Positions 49,625 to 61,531 are shown, counted from the first letter of the stretch. The stretch is DNA of 64,000 nucleotides from Bacteroides sp. M10 (GCF_014334015.1 NZ_CP060488.1:2996501-3060500); one strand, 5' to 3'. Translations and numbers: made by a program. Notes: generated from the letters alone by a model not told the origin.

Positions 49625-52435
49625 ATGCAAACAGACAACGAGCGGTACCATAAAATGGCTTCTCTTGCACAGATCGGGTGGTGGGAAGTAGATTTAACGA
49701 CAGGATATTACTTATGTTCCGATTATCTTTGTGATCTTCTGGGGTTGGATGGAGACACTATTTCTAATTCGGACTTTCTGAATCTGGTACGTGAAGATTA
49801 TCGCAAACAGATAGCCCAGGAATTTCAGGCGAATTCTTCTATTCATAAGGACTTTTACGAACAAACTTTCCCTATTCATTCAAAATATGGTGAGGTTTGG
49901 TTGCATACCCGTTTGGCTTTTCGTGAAAAGGGGACAGGTGCTGGTGGAGGTGATAAGTCTTTCGGGGTAATCCAGCGTATCGAGGCTCCTAAGGAAGAAG
50001 AGCAAAGGGATGCATTAAGACGTGTAAATGACTTGCTTCGCCGTCAGAATTTTGTGTCGCAATCATTGCTTCGTTTCCTTCGTGACAAAGAGGTGGAATC
50101 GTGTACAACAGATATTTTAAAAGACATTTTGGATCTTTATAATGGAGAAGGTCGCGTTTATATTTTTGAGTATGACGAGACCCACACTCATCATAGTTGC
50201 ACTTACGAAGTTGTTTCCGAGGGGGTGTCAGCAGAAAAAGAGACTCTTCAAAATATACCTATCAGTCAATCGAAATGGTGGAGTGAACAGATATTAGCTG
50301 GTAAACCGATTCTATTAAATACATTGGAACAGTTGCCCGAAGAAGCAGCTGATGAGTATCAGATACTTGCTGTCCAGGGGATCCGTTCTTTGATGGTTAC
50401 CCCATTACTGGCAGGTGACCACATTTGGGGGTATATGGGCATTGATTTGGTGAAGAATTACCATGACTGGAGTAATGAAGATTTTCAGTGGTTTTCCTCA
50501 TTGGGAAATATCATAAGCATTTGTATTGAATTGCGTAAAGCTAAAGACAAGGTCATCCGTGAACAGGCTTTCCTGAATAACCTGTTCCATTTTATGCCGA
50601 TGGGATATATACGTATGTCTATTATCCGTGACGAGAATAATAATCCTTGTGATTATCGGGTGACGGATGCAAATGAAGTAAGTTCTGCATTTTTCGGACA
50701 TCCTTTGGAATCCTATATTGGTGCTTTGGGATCTGAAAAGCATTCCGACTATCTCCAAAAACTTGATTTCCTGAAAGAAATTCTGGAAAGTGATTCTTAT
50801 AAGGAGAAAGATGAATATTTCTCTAAAACGGAACGCTATACTCATTGGATTATTTATTCTCCGGAAAAGGACGAAGTTGTCGGGTTATTCCTCGATTCCA
50901 CGGGATCTGTAAAAGCCAATCGGGCACTCGACCGTAGTGAAAAGCTTTTTAAAAATATTTTTGCCAATATTCCGGCAGGAGTCGAAATCTACGATAAGGA
51001 CGGATATCTGATGGATTTGAATAATAAAGATCTTGAGATATTCGGTGTAGTGAATAAATCGGATGTGATAGGGATTAACTTCTTTGAGAATCCGAATGTG
51101 CCGCAAAGTATCCGTGATCGTGTACGGAATGAAGATTTAGTCGATTTCCGGCTTAACTATTCTTTTGAGCAAGCGGGGGGATATTATGAAACAAGTCGCT
51201 CCAACGTGATCGAACTATATTCGAAAGTTAGTAAACTATATGACAACGAGGGGAACTTCAACGGATATATCCTAATCAGCATTGACAATACGGAACGCAT
51301 TGACGCGATGAATCGTATCCGTGATTTTGAGAATTTCTTCCTGATGATATCCGACTATGCCAAGGTAGGTTATGCCAAACTGAATCTTTTGAACCGGAAA
51401 GGCTATGCCATTAAACAGTGGTATAAGAACTTGGGTGAGGAGGAAGATGTTCCTTTGAGCGAGGTTGTAGGAGTTTATGGCCAAATGCATCCGGAAGACC
51501 GTAAACGTTTTCTTGATTTCTATGACGAAGTCAGGGAGGGAAGAAGAAGACATTTCCAGGGGGAGATGCGTATTCGTCGTCCTGGAACAAAGAACGAATG
51601 GAATTGGGTTAGCAGTAATGTGATGGTCACCAACTATAGACCGGAAGAAAACGAAATAGAAATCATCGGTATCAATTATGACATCACAGAGCTGAAAGAG
51701 ACCGAAGCTGAACTGATTCAGGCACGCGATAAAGCAGAGATGATGGATCGCTTGAAAAGTGCTTTCCTTGCAAATATGAGTCATGAAATCCGTACGCCGC
51801 TGAATGCTATTGTCGGTTTCTCCGATTTGCTGGTGGAAACTGAAGACATGGCAGAACGTCAGGAATATATTAAGATCGTACGTGAGAATAATGATCTCTT
51901 ACTGCAACTTATTTCGGATATACTCGACCTGTCGAAGATTGAGGCTGGTACGTTTGAGTTTACTAATGGAGACGTAGATGTAAACTTGTTGTGTGAGGAT
52001 ATTGTCCGCTCGATGCGTATGAAAGCGAAAGAAGATGTGGAACTGGTACTCGATAATCACCTCCCGGCTTGTCATGTCATTAGTGACCGTAATCGTATAC
52101 ATCAAGTAATCTCTAACTTTGTTAATAATGCAATGAAGTTTACCTCCGAAGGGAGTATTCATGTCGGATATGAACTAAAAGAGGGAGAATTGGAGTTTTA
52201 TGTCAAAGATACGGGCATCGGTATTGAGAAAGAGCAGTTACCGCATATTTTTGAACGTTTCGTGAAGCTAAATTCTTTTGTGCACGGTACAGGATTGGGA
52301 CTTTCTATCTGTCAAAGTATTGTAGAACAACTGGGTGGACGTATTGGCGTTGACTCTGAAAAAGGAAAAGGATCACGGTTCTGGTTCACTATTCCCGGGG
52401 TAATTGTGACGGAAGAGATGAGTTGCGCCCAGTAA
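49625..52435 (+). CDS. Multi-PAS/GAF sensor histidine kinase, 936 aa
   Basis: The order is PAS (about 10-120; [20 protein letters not shown]), GAF (about 145-305; [20 protein letters not shown]), three PAS-like domains (about 315-430, 440-560 and 580-700), HisKA and HATPase. The phosphoacceptor is His720 in [23 protein letters not shown]-binding motifs are [20 protein letters not shown] (N box), [20 protein letters not shown] (G1) and [18 protein letters not shown] (G2). There are no transmembrane helices, so it senses cytoplasmic signals. A receiver domain and cognate regulator are missing here, making it an orphan kinase. Confidence 0.93.
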   Translation: MQTDNERYHKMASLAQIGWWEVDLTTGYYLCSDYLCDLLGLDGDTISNSDFLNLVREDYRKQIAQEFQANSSIHKDFYEQTFPIHSKYGEVWLHTRLAFREKGTGAGGGDKSFGVIQRIEAPKEEEQRDALRRVNDLLRRQNFVSQSLLRFLRDKEVESCTTDILKDILDLYNGEGRVYIFEYDETHTHHSCTYEVVSEGVSAEKETLQNIPISQSKWWSEQILAGKPILLNTLEQLPEEAADEYQILAVQGIRSLMVTPLLAGDHIWGYMGIDLVKNYHDWSNEDFQWFSSLGNIISICIELRKAKDKVIREQAFLNNLFHFMPMGYIRMSIIRDENNNPCDYRVTDANEVSSAFFGHPLESYIGALGSEKHSDYLQKLDFLKEILESDSYKEKDEYFSKTERYTHWIIYSPEKDEVVGLFLDSTGSVKANRALDRSEKLFKNIFANIPAGVEIYDKDGYLMDLNNKDLEIFGVVNKSDVIGINFFENPNVPQSIRDRVRNEDLVDFRLNYSFEQAGGYYETSRSNVIELYSKVSKLYDNEGNFNGYILISIDNTERIDAMNRIRDFENFFLMISDYAKVGYAKLNLLNRKGYAIKQWYKNLGEEEDVPLSEVVGVYGQMHPEDRKRFLDFYDEVREGRRRHFQGEMRIRRPGTKNEWNWVSSNVMVTNYRPEENEIEIIGINYDITELKETEAELIQARDKAEMMDRLKSAFLANMSHEIRTPLNAIVGFSDLLVETEDMAERQEYIKIVRENNDLLLQLISDILDLSKIEAGTFEFTNGDVDVNLLCEDIVRSMRMKAKEDVELVLDNHLPACHVISDRNRIHQVISNFVNNAMKFTSEGSIHVGYELKEGELEFYVKDTGIGIEKEQLPHIFERFVKLNSFVHGTGLGLSICQSIVEQLGGRIGVDSEKGKGSRFWFTIPGVIVTEEMSCAQ

Positions 52436-52455
52436 AGGGGCAATTTAATATATAA

Positions 52456-52515
52456 AAGAAACGGTCTTGGTTTTTATGTCGATTGATGCTGACATGAAAC
52501 CAAGACCGTTTCTTA
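52456..52515. terminator. Bidirectional terminator between kinase and nuoN
   Basis: A stem of about 24 bp (AAGAAACGGTCTTGGTTT at 52456 onwards, against AAACCAAGACCGTTTCTT ending at 52514) surrounds a 10-nt loop, between convergent genes. Confidence 0.9.
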
Positions 52516-52534
52516 TGTTATAGAGGTTGTCCGT

Positions 52535-53974
52535 TTATATTCCGAACGACAATTTATCGATAGACTGATATACGATGCTTGCGATACCCAGTCCGATGAT
52601 ACCCAGTGTGCAGAGTGCCAGTCCCCATTTCGTGCAACGGTCGCTGCGGAAAGTAGGAATTGGGCTATCGGAAGGAGTGATGTACATTGCTTTTACAATC
52701 AACAGATAATAGTACAATGAAATCACTGTGTTTACCAATGCAATGAATACCAGCAAGTGGAAACCTGCATCGAAAGCAGCCATGAAGATAAAGAACTTGG
52801 AGAAGAATCCCGCAAACGGAGGGATACCTGCCAATGAGAACAGAGACAGAGTCATCAGAAAAGCAATTTTGGGATTCGTTTTATAAAGTCCTGCATAATC
52901 TTCGAGCGTGAATTTCTGGCTGCGTAAGGCCACGATAGTAATCACAGCAAATACTCCGAGGTTGGCAGCAGCATACACTAATACGTAATATACCAAAGCT
53001 GTCATGCCCTGTGCTGTACCTCCGATAACGCCCAACATAATGTATCCCGCTTGCGAAATACTGGAGAACGCCATCAAACGTTTCAGGTTCTGCTGACGGA
53101 CAGCAAATATATTGGCAATCGTGATAGAAGCGATGGTTACCCAATAAAGTACTTCCTGCCAGTCATTAATCATTGGAGCGAATACTTTGATAAGTACAGC
53201 CAATAAAACAAATGCAGCCGATCCTTTGGATATAACACTCAAATAAGCGGTAACTGCGCTCGGAGCACCTTCGTAAACGTCTGCTGTCCATAAGTGGAAT
53301 GGAACCAATGATAATTTGAATGCCATTCCTGTAAAGAAGAATACAAATGCCATGATCTGCAACGGATTTCCGTCAATATGGGCAGGAAGGTCATCGAAAT
53401 AAAGAGTACCGGCAGAACCGTAGATCATTGACAGACCGAACAACAGTAATGCACTGGAGAAAAGGGCTGTCAGAATGTATTTAGCTCCTGCTTCGGCAGA
53501 GTTATGACGGTATTTGTCAAAGGCAATCAGTGCTGCCATCGGGATAGATGCAGTTTCCAGTCCGATGAAGAACATCAGGAAGTGTCCGGCAGAAATCATG
53601 AGGTACATACCAAACAAGGTAGAGAGGGTAAGTACATAGAATTCTCCTTGCTTGAACGAAGTATCTTCTCTTTTCATCCATTCGTGTGCCATCAGGAAAA
53701 CAATCAGTGTGCCGACGTTCAGGATGGATTTAACCACTGTGTGCATCGGTACATAATGATACATACCGCCGAATGCATCGGCAGCAGTCCCCGGAATTAA
53801 GTTGATAGCTGTATGGATAGCCATCAGAATAACGGGTAACATTGTGTTCAGGCGTGCTTTCCCACCATTTTTGTGTGCATCCGGACTCATGAAGAGGTCA
53901 GCTAGAAATAGCAGCAGTAGGACAGCTATGAGCGACAGCTCTTCTCGCATATATAGAAATTGTGAATAATCCAT
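52535..53974 (-). CDS. nuoN: NADH-quinone oxidoreductase subunit N, 479 aa
   Basis: NuoN is an antiporter-like membrane subunit of complex I that forms one proton channel. About 14 helices are visible, with the family motif [20 protein letters not shown] (present as [20 protein letters not shown]) carrying the conserved Lys, and [16 protein letters not shown]. It is the last gene of the minus-strand nuo operon, followed by a terminator. Confidence 0.95.
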   Translation of the reverse strand: MDYSQFLYMREELSLIAVLLLLFLADLFMSPDAHKNGGKARLNTMLPVILMAIHTAINLIPGTAADAFGGMYHYVPMHTVVKSILNVGTLIVFLMAHEWMKREDTSFKQGEFYVLTLSTLFGMYLMISAGHFLMFFIGLETASIPMAALIAFDKYRHNSAEAGAKYILTALFSSALLLFGLSMIYGSAGTLYFDDLPAHIDGNPLQIMAFVFFFTGMAFKLSLVPFHLWTADVYEGAPSAVTAYLSVISKGSAAFVLLAVLIKVFAPMINDWQEVLYWVTIASITIANIFAVRQQNLKRLMAFSSISQAGYIMLGVIGGTAQGMTALVYYVLVYAAANLGVFAVITIVALRSQKFTLEDYAGLYKTNPKIAFLMTLSLFSLAGIPPFAGFFSKFFIFMAAFDAGFHLLVFIALVNTVISLYYYLLIVKAMYITPSDSPIPTFRSDRCTKWGLALCTLGIIGLGIASIVYQSIDKLSFGI

Positions 53975-54011
53975 ATTTACAAATTAATAATTAAAGATTA
54001 AAAATTAAAGG

Positions 54012-55496
54012 TTATGGAATCAGTTGTGAGACTACGGGGAGTACACTTTCACCAATCATGTGGCTAACCCAGAAAGGAGCCATACCTAGTCCGGCTACAC
54101 AAACGATGAGGCAGATAACGGCTACACGTTCGTCCCAAGTCGCATCAGTCAGTTCGAGATGATGCTTGTTGGTACAGGTTCCGTATAGAATTTTACCTAC
54201 CAGACGCAGAATGTAGACTGCAGTAATCACAATCGAAGAACAAGCGATGATAGTCAGTACACGGTGGAACTGGTCGTTGTTCTGGAAAGAGCCGACGAAA
54301 ATAGTCATTTCAGCAATAAAACCACTTAATCCCGGCAGACCGAGGTTGGCAAGACCGGCAATTACATAACATACACTAAGGAACGGCATAACTTTCATTA
54401 AGCCGGCAAGCTCGCGAACGTCACGTGTGTGTGTACGTCCATAAATCATACCGATAAGAGCAAAGAACAAGGCTGTCATCAATCCGTGTGAAAGCATCTG
54501 AAGGATAGCTCCTGTTGCTGCTGTCTGATTCAGCATCAGAATGGCGAAAAGAACCAGTCCGCAGTGAGATACGGATGAATACGCATTGATATATTTCAAG
54601 TCGGTCTGTACGCAAGCGGAGAATGCACCGTAAACTACAGAGATACCTGTCAATATCAGGAATATCCATGAAAGTTCGTTAGCAGCTTCCGGCATCAGAT
54701 ACATGGCGATACGGAAACATCCGTAACCTCCCAGTTTCATCAATACTCCGGCATGAAGCATAGATACGGCAGTCGGGGCGGAAGCGTGACCGTCAGGACT
54801 CCATGTGTGGAACGGGAAAAGGGCACCTAATACACCGAAACCAAGGAAAGTCAGCGGGAACCAGATGCATTGCTGTGCAAAAGGTATGTTGTGCAACTGT
54901 GCGATTTCAAGAAGATTCATGGTCGTTGCTCCCGAACCGAAATAGATTCCGAGAATACCGATCAGCAGGAAGGCAGAACCACCCATCAACATGAGGGTTA
55001 ACTTCATGGCTGCATATTCTTTACGTCCCGATCCCCATACACCAATCAACAGGTACATCGGTATCAATGCGATTTCGTAGAACATGAACATGGTGAATAA
55101 ATCGACGGATATAAAGAATCCGAATACTCCCATAGACAATAGGGTGAACCAAAGGAAATATTCTTTTGTCAGCGGTTGCAGACGCCAGGAAGCAAATGTA
55201 CCGGTGAACACAATGACAGCGGACAATAACAACATGGCTACCGAAATTCCGTCAACACCTACTGAATAGGATATGTGAAGCGGGGCATACCAAAGCGTAT
55301 CTGCACGGAAAAGCATTTCTGCCGTGTTTCCGGCACTACGCTCTCCCAGATACAGGAATGTAAGTACGACGGAGGCAATCAGAAGTGCCGATGCGCCAGT
55401 AACCATAACCCCCCGGATGGCTTTGATTCCTCGTGCTGCCCAGAGTCCGGCCAGCATCAATAAGGGGATAAGTACGAATATTGATAAGAAATTCAT
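54012..55496 (-). CDS. nuoM: NADH-quinone oxidoreductase subunit M, 494 aa
   Basis: NuoM is the second antiporter-like subunit. Motifs include FFISVDLFTMFMFYEIALIP (essential Glu), FLGFGVLGALFPFHTWSPDG HASAPT, and YSSVSHCGLVLFAILMLNQT. It lies between nuoL and nuoN with gaps of 13 and 37 bp. Confidence 0.95.
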   Translation of the reverse strand: MNFLSIFVLIPLLMLAGLWAARGIKAIRGVMVTGASALLIASVVLTFLYLGERSAGNTAEMLFRADTLWYAPLHISYSVGVDGISVAMLLLSAVIVFTGTFASWRLQPLTKEYFLWFTLLSMGVFGFFISVDLFTMFMFYEIALIPMYLLIGVWGSGRKEYAAMKLTLMLMGGSAFLLIGILGIYFGSGATTMNLLEIAQLHNIPFAQQCIWFPLTFLGFGVLGALFPFHTWSPDGHASAPTAVSMLHAGVLMKLGGYGCFRIAMYLMPEAANELSWIFLILTGISVVYGAFSACVQTDLKYINAYSSVSHCGLVLFAILMLNQTAATGAILQMLSHGLMTALFFALIGMIYGRTHTRDVRELAGLMKVMPFLSVCYVIAGLANLGLPGLSGFIAEMTIFVGSFQNNDQFHRVLTIIACSSIVITAVYILRLVGKILYGTCTNKHHLELTDATWDERVAVICLIVCVAGLGMAPFWVSHMIGESVLPVVSQLIP

Positions 55497-55509
55497 ATCG
55501 TTCTGTGCT

Positions 55510-57399
55510 TTATAAAATTAATAGTAGGATAAGTGCCAGTGCACCGCAAAGGAACACGTACGCATATTGTTGTACCTGACCGCTCTGCAAACCACGGATC
55601 TCGTCGCTTGTGGTGTTGGTAGCCCATGCCAGAAAATCAAAGAATCCATCCACTACATGACGGTCGAACCATGCGATAGGAGTAGAGATGCAGCGGAAGA
55701 TAATCTTATGCGTGATAAACTGGTATATATCGTCAATATAAAAGCGGTTATAAGCAGCCTTGTGCAGACCTTTGAACTGTTTTTCCAATGAATCGGCAAC
55801 CGGTTGTTTGGCATTCTTGTACATCCATGTAGCGATTGCAATCGAAATAATCGCAATGACAACACTCGTAATAGCCACTGACGGATCAAGATGGATAGAA
55901 TAAGATTCGCCATTCGAACTGATGAAGTGTCCGAAAGGAATAAATCCGGCCCCGCAAGTTACTACTGCCAGAAACATCAACGGGAAAGTCATAGCCAGCG
56001 GACTTTCATGTGGTGTGTGGTGTGCATGGAGTTCTTTGTTTTCCTTGCCCCAGAAAATACCGTAGTACAGACGGAACATATAGAAAGCAGTCATCGCAGC
56101 AATTACTGTCATTACCCATCCCATTACAGGGCTGTATTGGAAGCAAGCAGCCAGAATTTCATCTTTCGAGAAGAAACCCGAGAATGGAGGAATACCGGCA
56201 ATAGCAAGACAAGCAATCAGGAATGTCCAGTGAGTGATCGGCATATATTTACGTAGACCTCCCATCGCGGACATTTCGTTAGAATGTACAGCATGAATGA
56301 TACTACCTGCACCGAGGAAGAGCAATGCCTTAAACATAGCATGTGTGAAGAGGTGGAACATGGAAGCCATGTAGCCCAAGCCTCCTTCGTGAGGATCCAT
56401 GGAAGTACAAACACCCAGAGCTACCATCATGAAACCAATCTGTGAAATGGTAGAGAAAGCCAGTACGCGTTTAATATCTGATTGTACGCAAGCCACACTT
56501 GCTGCATAGAATGCGGTGAATGCACCTACCCAGGCAACCATGTGCAACGTATTCGGTGCATAGGCAATGAAAAGCGGGAACATACGTGCCACCAAATATA
56601 CACCGGCAACGACCATTGTAGCTGCATGAATCAATGCACTGACCGGAGTAGGACCTTCCATTGCATCCGGCAACCAGATATGCAACGGGAACATGGCACT
56701 TTTACCGGCACCACCGACAAACATCAATCCGAGAGCCAATGGAAGCATAGAAGCTCCACCGCTTATCAAGGATACTGTGTCCGGGGTAAATCCGAATGTA
56801 CCACCATAATATCCGTAAATCAGGATACCGATCAAGAAGCCCAAGTCGGCAAAGCGAGTGACAATAAATGCTTTCTTGGAAGCGGCAATTGCAGCTGGTT
56901 TTGTATAGTAGAAACCGATTAGCAGATAAGAACTTACACCCACCAATTCCCAAAAAAGGTACATCTGGAAGATGTTGGTCGCAACGACCAATCCCAGCAT
57001 AGACATCGTAAACAGGGATAGGAAAGCATAATAACGTTGAAAACCTACCTCACCTTTCATGTAACCGAAAGAGTAGATATGTACCATCAGTGACACGGTA
57101 GAGATAACAATCAACATCATGACTGATATAGGATCGAGCAGGATGCCCAAATCAAAGTGTAAGGTCTCTGTAAAAGGAAGCCACGTGAAGTTGTAAGGTA
57201 TCAGTGTGGCGAATGTTCCGTCTTCCAGTCGTGGAGCCGAGAAATATTGGATGGCTGTAACGTAAGATAGTACCGCTACTGCTCCCAGTATCAGCGTACC
57301 AATTGTGCCCGCTGTCCGGTGGGACATCCATTTACCTCCGATTCCCAGTATGAGAAAGGAGAAGAAAGGAAGAAGGAGTATTAGAATTGTTAGTTCCAT
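55510..57399 (-). CDS. nuoL: NADH-quinone oxidoreductase subunit L, 629 aa
   Basis: NuoL is the distal antiporter-like subunit with the long lateral helix. Motifs: FQMYLFWELVGVSSYLLIGF, GGAGKSAMFPLHIWLPDAME GPTPVSALIHAATMV, STISQIGFMMVALGVC, and a C-terminal helix (AYVFLCGALALILLLIL). Length is normal for the family. Confidence 0.95.
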   Translation of the reverse strand: MELTILILLLPFFSFLILGIGGKWMSHRTAGTIGTLILGAVAVLSYVTAIQYFSAPRLEDGTFATLIPYNFTWLPFTETLHFDLGILLDPISVMMLIVISTVSLMVHIYSFGYMKGEVGFQRYYAFLSLFTMSMLGLVVATNIFQMYLFWELVGVSSYLLIGFYYTKPAAIAASKKAFIVTRFADLGFLIGILIYGYYGGTFGFTPDTVSLISGGASMLPLALGLMFVGGAGKSAMFPLHIWLPDAMEGPTPVSALIHAATMVVAGVYLVARMFPLFIAYAPNTLHMVAWVGAFTAFYAASVACVQSDIKRVLAFSTISQIGFMMVALGVCTSMDPHEGGLGYMASMFHLFTHAMFKALLFLGAGSIIHAVHSNEMSAMGGLRKYMPITHWTFLIACLAIAGIPPFSGFFSKDEILAACFQYSPVMGWVMTVIAAMTAFYMFRLYYGIFWGKENKELHAHHTPHESPLAMTFPLMFLAVVTCGAGFIPFGHFISSNGESYSIHLDPSVAITSVVIAIISIAIATWMYKNAKQPVADSLEKQFKGLHKAAYNRFYIDDIYQFITHKIIFRCISTPIAWFDRHVVDGFFDFLAWATNTTSDEIRGLQSGQVQQYAYVFLCGALALILLLIL

Positions 57400-57454
57400 A
57401 CAGTTTTATTTTTATTACTTGATTTATTATTATTTGTTCTTGGTGAGAAACAAA

Positions 57455-57763
57455 TCACCACTTCAGCTCGTCCAAGTTGCGCACCTGGATGCTTCGGAGA
57501 TTACGATAAATGTTAATCATGATGGCAATGGCTACTGCAGTTTCCGCAGCCGAGATGGCGATGGAAAAGAGTGCAAAGAAATAGCCTTCCATTCCCTCCG
57601 GAAAGAGAAAACGGTTGAACACGGCAAAGTTGATGTCCGTGGCATTCAGCATTAACTCTACAGAAATCAGGATCGCCAGTGTGTTCCGGCGGGTAAAGAA
57701 TCCATAGATTCCTGCAAACATCATGATGGTAGAAACTACCAGATAATATTCCATGTGTATCAT
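57455..57763 (-). CDS. nuoK: NADH-quinone oxidoreductase subunit K, 102 aa
   Basis: A three-helix membrane subunit with the conserved Glu in NTLAILISVELMLNATDINF and Glu in AISAAETAVAIAIMINIYR. These acidic residues form part of the central proton path. Size is standard. Confidence 0.95.
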   Translation of the reverse strand: MIHMEYYLVVSTIMMFAGIYGFFTRRNTLAILISVELMLNATDINFAVFNRFLFPEGMEGYFFALFSIAISAAETAVAIAIMINIYRNLRSIQVRNLDELKW

Positions 57764-57796
57764 ATACTTAATACTTAATAGTTAATACTTGATTTT

Positions 57797-58309
57797 CTAT
57801 CTCTTACGTGCAATTATGATACCACCGATGATACAAGCCAGCAACAGGATACTAACAGCTTCGAAAGGTAATATATAACCGTATTTGTCGCTACTAAGCA
57901 AAGCGTTCCCGATAGCATGAATGTCAATCTCCTGCGGGGCAAGATTAGCCGTCTGCATGAAATTATGCTTCAATGTGATAGTCAGGATAATTGCTAAACC
58001 GGCAATCATGGTAATGAGCCCGGCCAAGAGCTTACTTCGTTTTGCTTTCTCAGCGCGATCACCTTCTCCGCTGGTCAACAGAATGGAGAATACATAAAGA
58101 ACGACGATACCACCGGCATAAACCATTATCTGAACAGAGCCCAGGAAGGTGTAACCCAGCAAAAAATAGATGCCGGCCGTGCCGAAGAGCACGAAGAGCA
58201 GGTAGGTAGCCGAGCGTACGATACGTTGGGTAGTCACCGTCATGATGGACATAGCAATAATAAATGCTGCCAAAAAGTAGAATACTACTGTTTCAAGTGT
58301 TGATCCCAT
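57797..58309 (-). CDS. nuoJ: NADH-quinone oxidoreductase subunit J, 170 aa
   Basis: A five-helix membrane subunit with the family motif FLLGYTFLGSVQIMVYAGGI VVLYVFSI, whose bulged helix helps couple quinone reduction to pumping. The C-terminus ends in GGIIIARKR. It starts two bases after the nuoI stop codon. Confidence 0.94.
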   Translation of the reverse strand: MGSTLETVVFYFLAAFIIAMSIMTVTTQRIVRSATYLLFVLFGTAGIYFLLGYTFLGSVQIMVYAGGIVVLYVFSILLTSGEGDRAEKAKRSKLLAGLITMIAGLAIILTITLKHNFMQTANLAPQEIDIHAIGNALLSSDKYGYILPFEAVSILLLACIIGGIIIARKR

Positions 58310-58311
58310 AT

Positions 58312-58809
58312 CTAAACTTCTTTTTTCTTTTCTATTACTTTACTACCGTCGTGATTCAGTTTCAGGACGAGTTTCGTCCGGTCGAATACTGCATGTTCGA
58401 AGTTTTGGTCGAACGTAATCGCATCATGCGGACAAGCATTGACACAGAGTTGGCAGAACATACAGGCACCCAGGTCATATTCATAGGTTGCCAGGATTTT
58501 CTTTTTCTTGCCATCTTCTGTTTCGACGGTTTCGCTGGTCACTTTGATTGTATCGTTCGGACAAGCCATTTGGCACAATCCACAGGCTACACAGCGATGT
58601 TCATTATTCTCATTGTGTGGCATATTCAGCGTACCACGGAAACGGTCGAACATTTTCAGCTCTTTCCGGTTTTCGGGATATTGCTCGGTCACTTTCTTGC
58701 GGAAGTATACCTTGATGCTGGTTTTCATACCCGTTGCCAGTGTGCTGATGCCGTGCACCAGACCACCTAAGTACGTATATTTTTTATCTTTATATTCCAT
58801 AATTTTCAT
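58312..58809 (-). CDS. nuoI: NADH-quinone oxidoreductase subunit I, 165 aa
   Basis: This peripheral subunit has two 4Fe-4S ferredoxin motifs, CVACGLCQMACPNDTI and CMFCQLCVNACPHDAI, carrying clusters N6a and N6b toward NuoB. The N-terminus (LVHGISTLATGMKTSIKVYF) is the typical membrane-associated helix. The Lys-rich C-terminus is short. Confidence 0.95.
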   Translation of the reverse strand: MKIMEYKDKKYTYLGGLVHGISTLATGMKTSIKVYFRKKVTEQYPENRKELKMFDRFRGTLNMPHNENNEHRCVACGLCQMACPNDTIKVTSETVETEDGKKKKILATYEYDLGACMFCQLCVNACPHDAITFDQNFEHAVFDRTKLVLKLNHDGSKVIEKKKEV

Positions 58810-58812
58810 TTA

Positions 58813-59889
58813 TCAAAAGTGGAAGCCGAAAGCTACGCAGCATGCCATTAATAATAGGTTTACCATAGAAATTGGAACCAGATATTTCCATTCCAGATTC
58901 AGAATCTGGTCGATACGTAAACGTGGGAACGTCCATTTGATCCACATCAGAAGGAACACCACGAAGAATGCTTTAGCGAAGAACCAGATAAAGCCCGGAA
59001 TATAATCCATTACAGCGTTGAATCCATCCAGTCCGACGATGTGTAACGGCATCCATCCTCCCAGGAAGATAGTGGCGGCAACACTGGCCACGATAAACAG
59101 ATTCAGGTATTCTGCCAGATAGAAGAAACCGAAACCCATACCGGAGTATTCTGTGTGGTATCCGGCAGTCAGCTCACTTTCCGCTTCGGGAAGGTCGAAC
59201 GGGCCACGGTTACATTCTGCATTTCCGGCAATCAGGTAAATGATAAAAGCAATGACTGCAGGGATATGTCCCTTGAAGATGAACCAGCCGTCAGCCTGTC
59301 CTTCTACGATTTCAGAAAATTGCATGGTTCCCATCAGTACTACCATAGTCATGATACTCATACCAACAGAAAGTTCGTAACTGATAATCTGTGCACCGCT
59401 TCGCATGGCACCGATCAAAGAGAATTTGTTGTTACTACCCCAACCGGCCAGCAAGATGCCGACAACTCCAATGCTGGAAGCAGCCAACAGGAAGAACACG
59501 CCCACGTTAAAGTCGAGAATCGCTGCACCTTTATTAAAAGGAATACAAGCGAAAGTCAGGAATGAGGCGATAATCACCATGAATGGAGCGAGATTGTAAA
59601 GGAAATGGTCGGCACCCTTCGGCATGAAGATTTCTTTGGTCATCATTTTGAGTACGTCGCAGACCACTTGAATAGAACCCCATTTACCAACACGGTTCGG
59701 ACCAAGACGACACTGGAAGAAACCGCAAACTTTACGCTCCATGTAGATCAATATGATAGCCAGGATGGCATACAGTGCTACGAGGCACACGCCGACAGCT
59801 ACACATTCTATAAAGATGGCTAATCCCTCCGGCATAATGGAGAGTAGTAGCTCATGTATCCAGTTTGTTACTATACTAAAGTCGAACAT
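58813..59889 (-). CDS. nuoH: NADH-quinone oxidoreductase subunit H, 358 aa
   Basis: The membrane anchor subunit forms part of the quinone chamber. Motifs: [42 protein letters not shown], and [27 protein letters not shown] with the conserved acidic loop. Length is normal. Confidence 0.96.
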   Translation of the reverse strand: MFDFSIVTNWIHELLLSIMPEGLAIFIECVAVGVCLVALYAILAIILIYMERKVCGFFQCRLGPNRVGKWGSIQVVCDVLKMMTKEIFMPKGADHFLYNLAPFMVIIASFLTFACIPFNKGAAILDFNVGVFFLLAASSIGVVGILLAGWGSNNKFSLIGAMRSGAQIISYELSVGMSIMTMVVLMGTMQFSEIVEGQADGWFIFKGHIPAVIAFIIYLIAGNAECNRGPFDLPEAESELTAGYHTEYSGMGFGFFYLAEYLNLFIVASVAATIFLGGWMPLHIVGLDGFNAVMDYIPGFIWFFAKAFFVVFLLMWIKWTFPRLRIDQILNLEWKYLVPISMVNLLLMACCVAFGFHF

Positions 59890-59911
59890 ATATTCTTAAT
59901 AATTAAGTATT

Positions 59912-61504
59912 TTATCTATCAATATCCGGAACGACATAATCTATTGTTCCGCCAATAGCAATTAAGTCGGCAATCTTTGTTCCCCGGCAGATGGTGTCGA
60001 TTGCGGCAACAAGCGGCAATCCCGTAGCACGGTAGTGCAGGCGGTAAGGCATTTTGTCACCCTGGCTTTCAAGGAAGACACCAAATTCACCACGACTTCC
60101 TTCTACTGCAGCATAATAACTGCCTTCCGGAACACGGATGATAGGCTTCATCTTCTCCTGATAAGGTCCTTCGGGAATATTGTCTATTAATTGTTCGATG
60201 ATGTTCAGACTTTCCATGATTTCATCCATACGTACCAGGTAACGGGCAAAGCAGTCACCTTCCGTATAAATAATTTCTTTGAAATCTACTTTGTCGTATA
60301 CACCGTATGGCATTCGTTTGCGTACGTCACACGCCCATCCTGAAGCACGGCCTGTACCTCCGGTACAACCGAAAGAGATGGCATCTTCACGGCTTAACAC
60401 ACCGACGCCTTTCATACGGCTTTGTGCGATGATGTTACCCGTAAATATATCATGATATTCGTGGATGATTCCTCTCATATAAGGAATGAACTCTTTTACT
60501 CGTTTGACGAAGTTAGGATGAAGATCAGCCTGTACACCGCCAATCGTATTGTAGTTCATAATCAGACGTCCGCCACAAGTCTCTTCAAAGATGTCGAGAA
60601 TTTTCTCGCGATCACGGAATCCATAGAAAAATGCTGTTAATGCTCCCAAGTCCATGGCAAGACAAGAGTAGAACAGCAAGTGAGAGTCGATACGTTGCAA
60701 TTCATCCATAATGGTACGGATATACTTCACACGTTCGCTAACCTCAATACCCATAGCCTTTTCAATACACATACACAGTGCATGACGGTTCTGGTGTGCA
60801 CCCAGATAGTCAAGACGGTCTGTCAAGGCTAATGTTTGAGGGTAGGTAAGGCTTTCATTCATTTTCTCGATGCCCCTGTGGATATAACCGCAGTTCGCAT
60901 CAATCTTACGAATGATTTCACCTTCCAGAGAAACACGGAAGCGCATTACACCATGAGTAGCAGGGTGTTGCGGGCCGATGTTAACTACATATTCTTCTTC
61001 ACCGAACAACTTCATCTCTTTATTTTTGACGGTTCCGTCCGGGTTCAGTTCTATTTCTTGAGTCGTATCAAACGTCTCTTCATTGGTCATACACAATGGG
61101 TTATCCTTTTCCGGATCATTATCTTTGCGCATTGGATAACCTATCCAATCGTTACGCAGATAAAGTCGGCGCATGTCAGGATGACCGATAAAAGTGATAC
61201 CGTAATAATCGAAAACTTCACGTTCGTAGAAGTCGGCTATCTTCCAAATGTCGCTGACAGATGGAATTTCAGGTAGCTCGCGGTTGGTTGTCGCTGTTTT
61301 TAGTGCTATCCGTTCGCCTGTAATGGTAGATTCCAAATGGTAGACTACGCCTAAACCGCGGAGTTTTTCCGGAGCGTCTTTCTCATCGGCTACTCCCCAG
61401 TCCATACCGGTGAGGCTTTCGAGAAAGTCCATCTGTTTTTCATTTCGCAAGCGCAGCATCTCGTCGTGTAACGCTGCAGGAGCTATAAATTGTATTTCTT
61501 GCAT
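59912..61504 (-). CDS. nuoCD: NADH-quinone oxidoreductase fused subunit C/D, 530 aa
   Basis: Residues about 1-130 are NuoC (YEREVFDYYGITFIGHPDMR, then RLYLRNDWIGYPMRKD), and about 150-530 are NuoD (NIGPQHPATHGVMRFRVSLE, CGYIHRGIEKMNESLTYPQT, RIDSHLLFYSCLAMDLGALT, and C-terminal GGTIDYVVPDIDR). NuoD with NuoB forms the quinone-binding site. C/D fusion is known in several lineages, including E. coli. Confidence 0.96.
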   Translation of the reverse strand: MQEIQFIAPAALHDEMLRLRNEKQMDFLESLTGMDWGVADEKDAPEKLRGLGVVYHLESTITGERIALKTATTNRELPEIPSVSDIWKIADFYEREVFDYYGITFIGHPDMRRLYLRNDWIGYPMRKDNDPEKDNPLCMTNEETFDTTQEIELNPDGTVKNKEMKLFGEEEYVVNIGPQHPATHGVMRFRVSLEGEIIRKIDANCGYIHRGIEKMNESLTYPQTLALTDRLDYLGAHQNRHALCMCIEKAMGIEVSERVKYIRTIMDELQRIDSHLLFYSCLAMDLGALTAFFYGFRDREKILDIFEETCGGRLIMNYNTIGGVQADLHPNFVKRVKEFIPYMRGIIHEYHDIFTGNIIAQSRMKGVGVLSREDAISFGCTGGTGRASGWACDVRKRMPYGVYDKVDFKEIIYTEGDCFARYLVRMDEIMESLNIIEQLIDNIPEGPYQEKMKPIIRVPEGSYYAAVEGSRGEFGVFLESQGDKMPYRLHYRATGLPLVAAIDTICRGTKIADLIAIGGTIDYVVPDIDR

Positions 61505-61531
61505 AAATCCTTTAAATTACAGAATGTAGAA

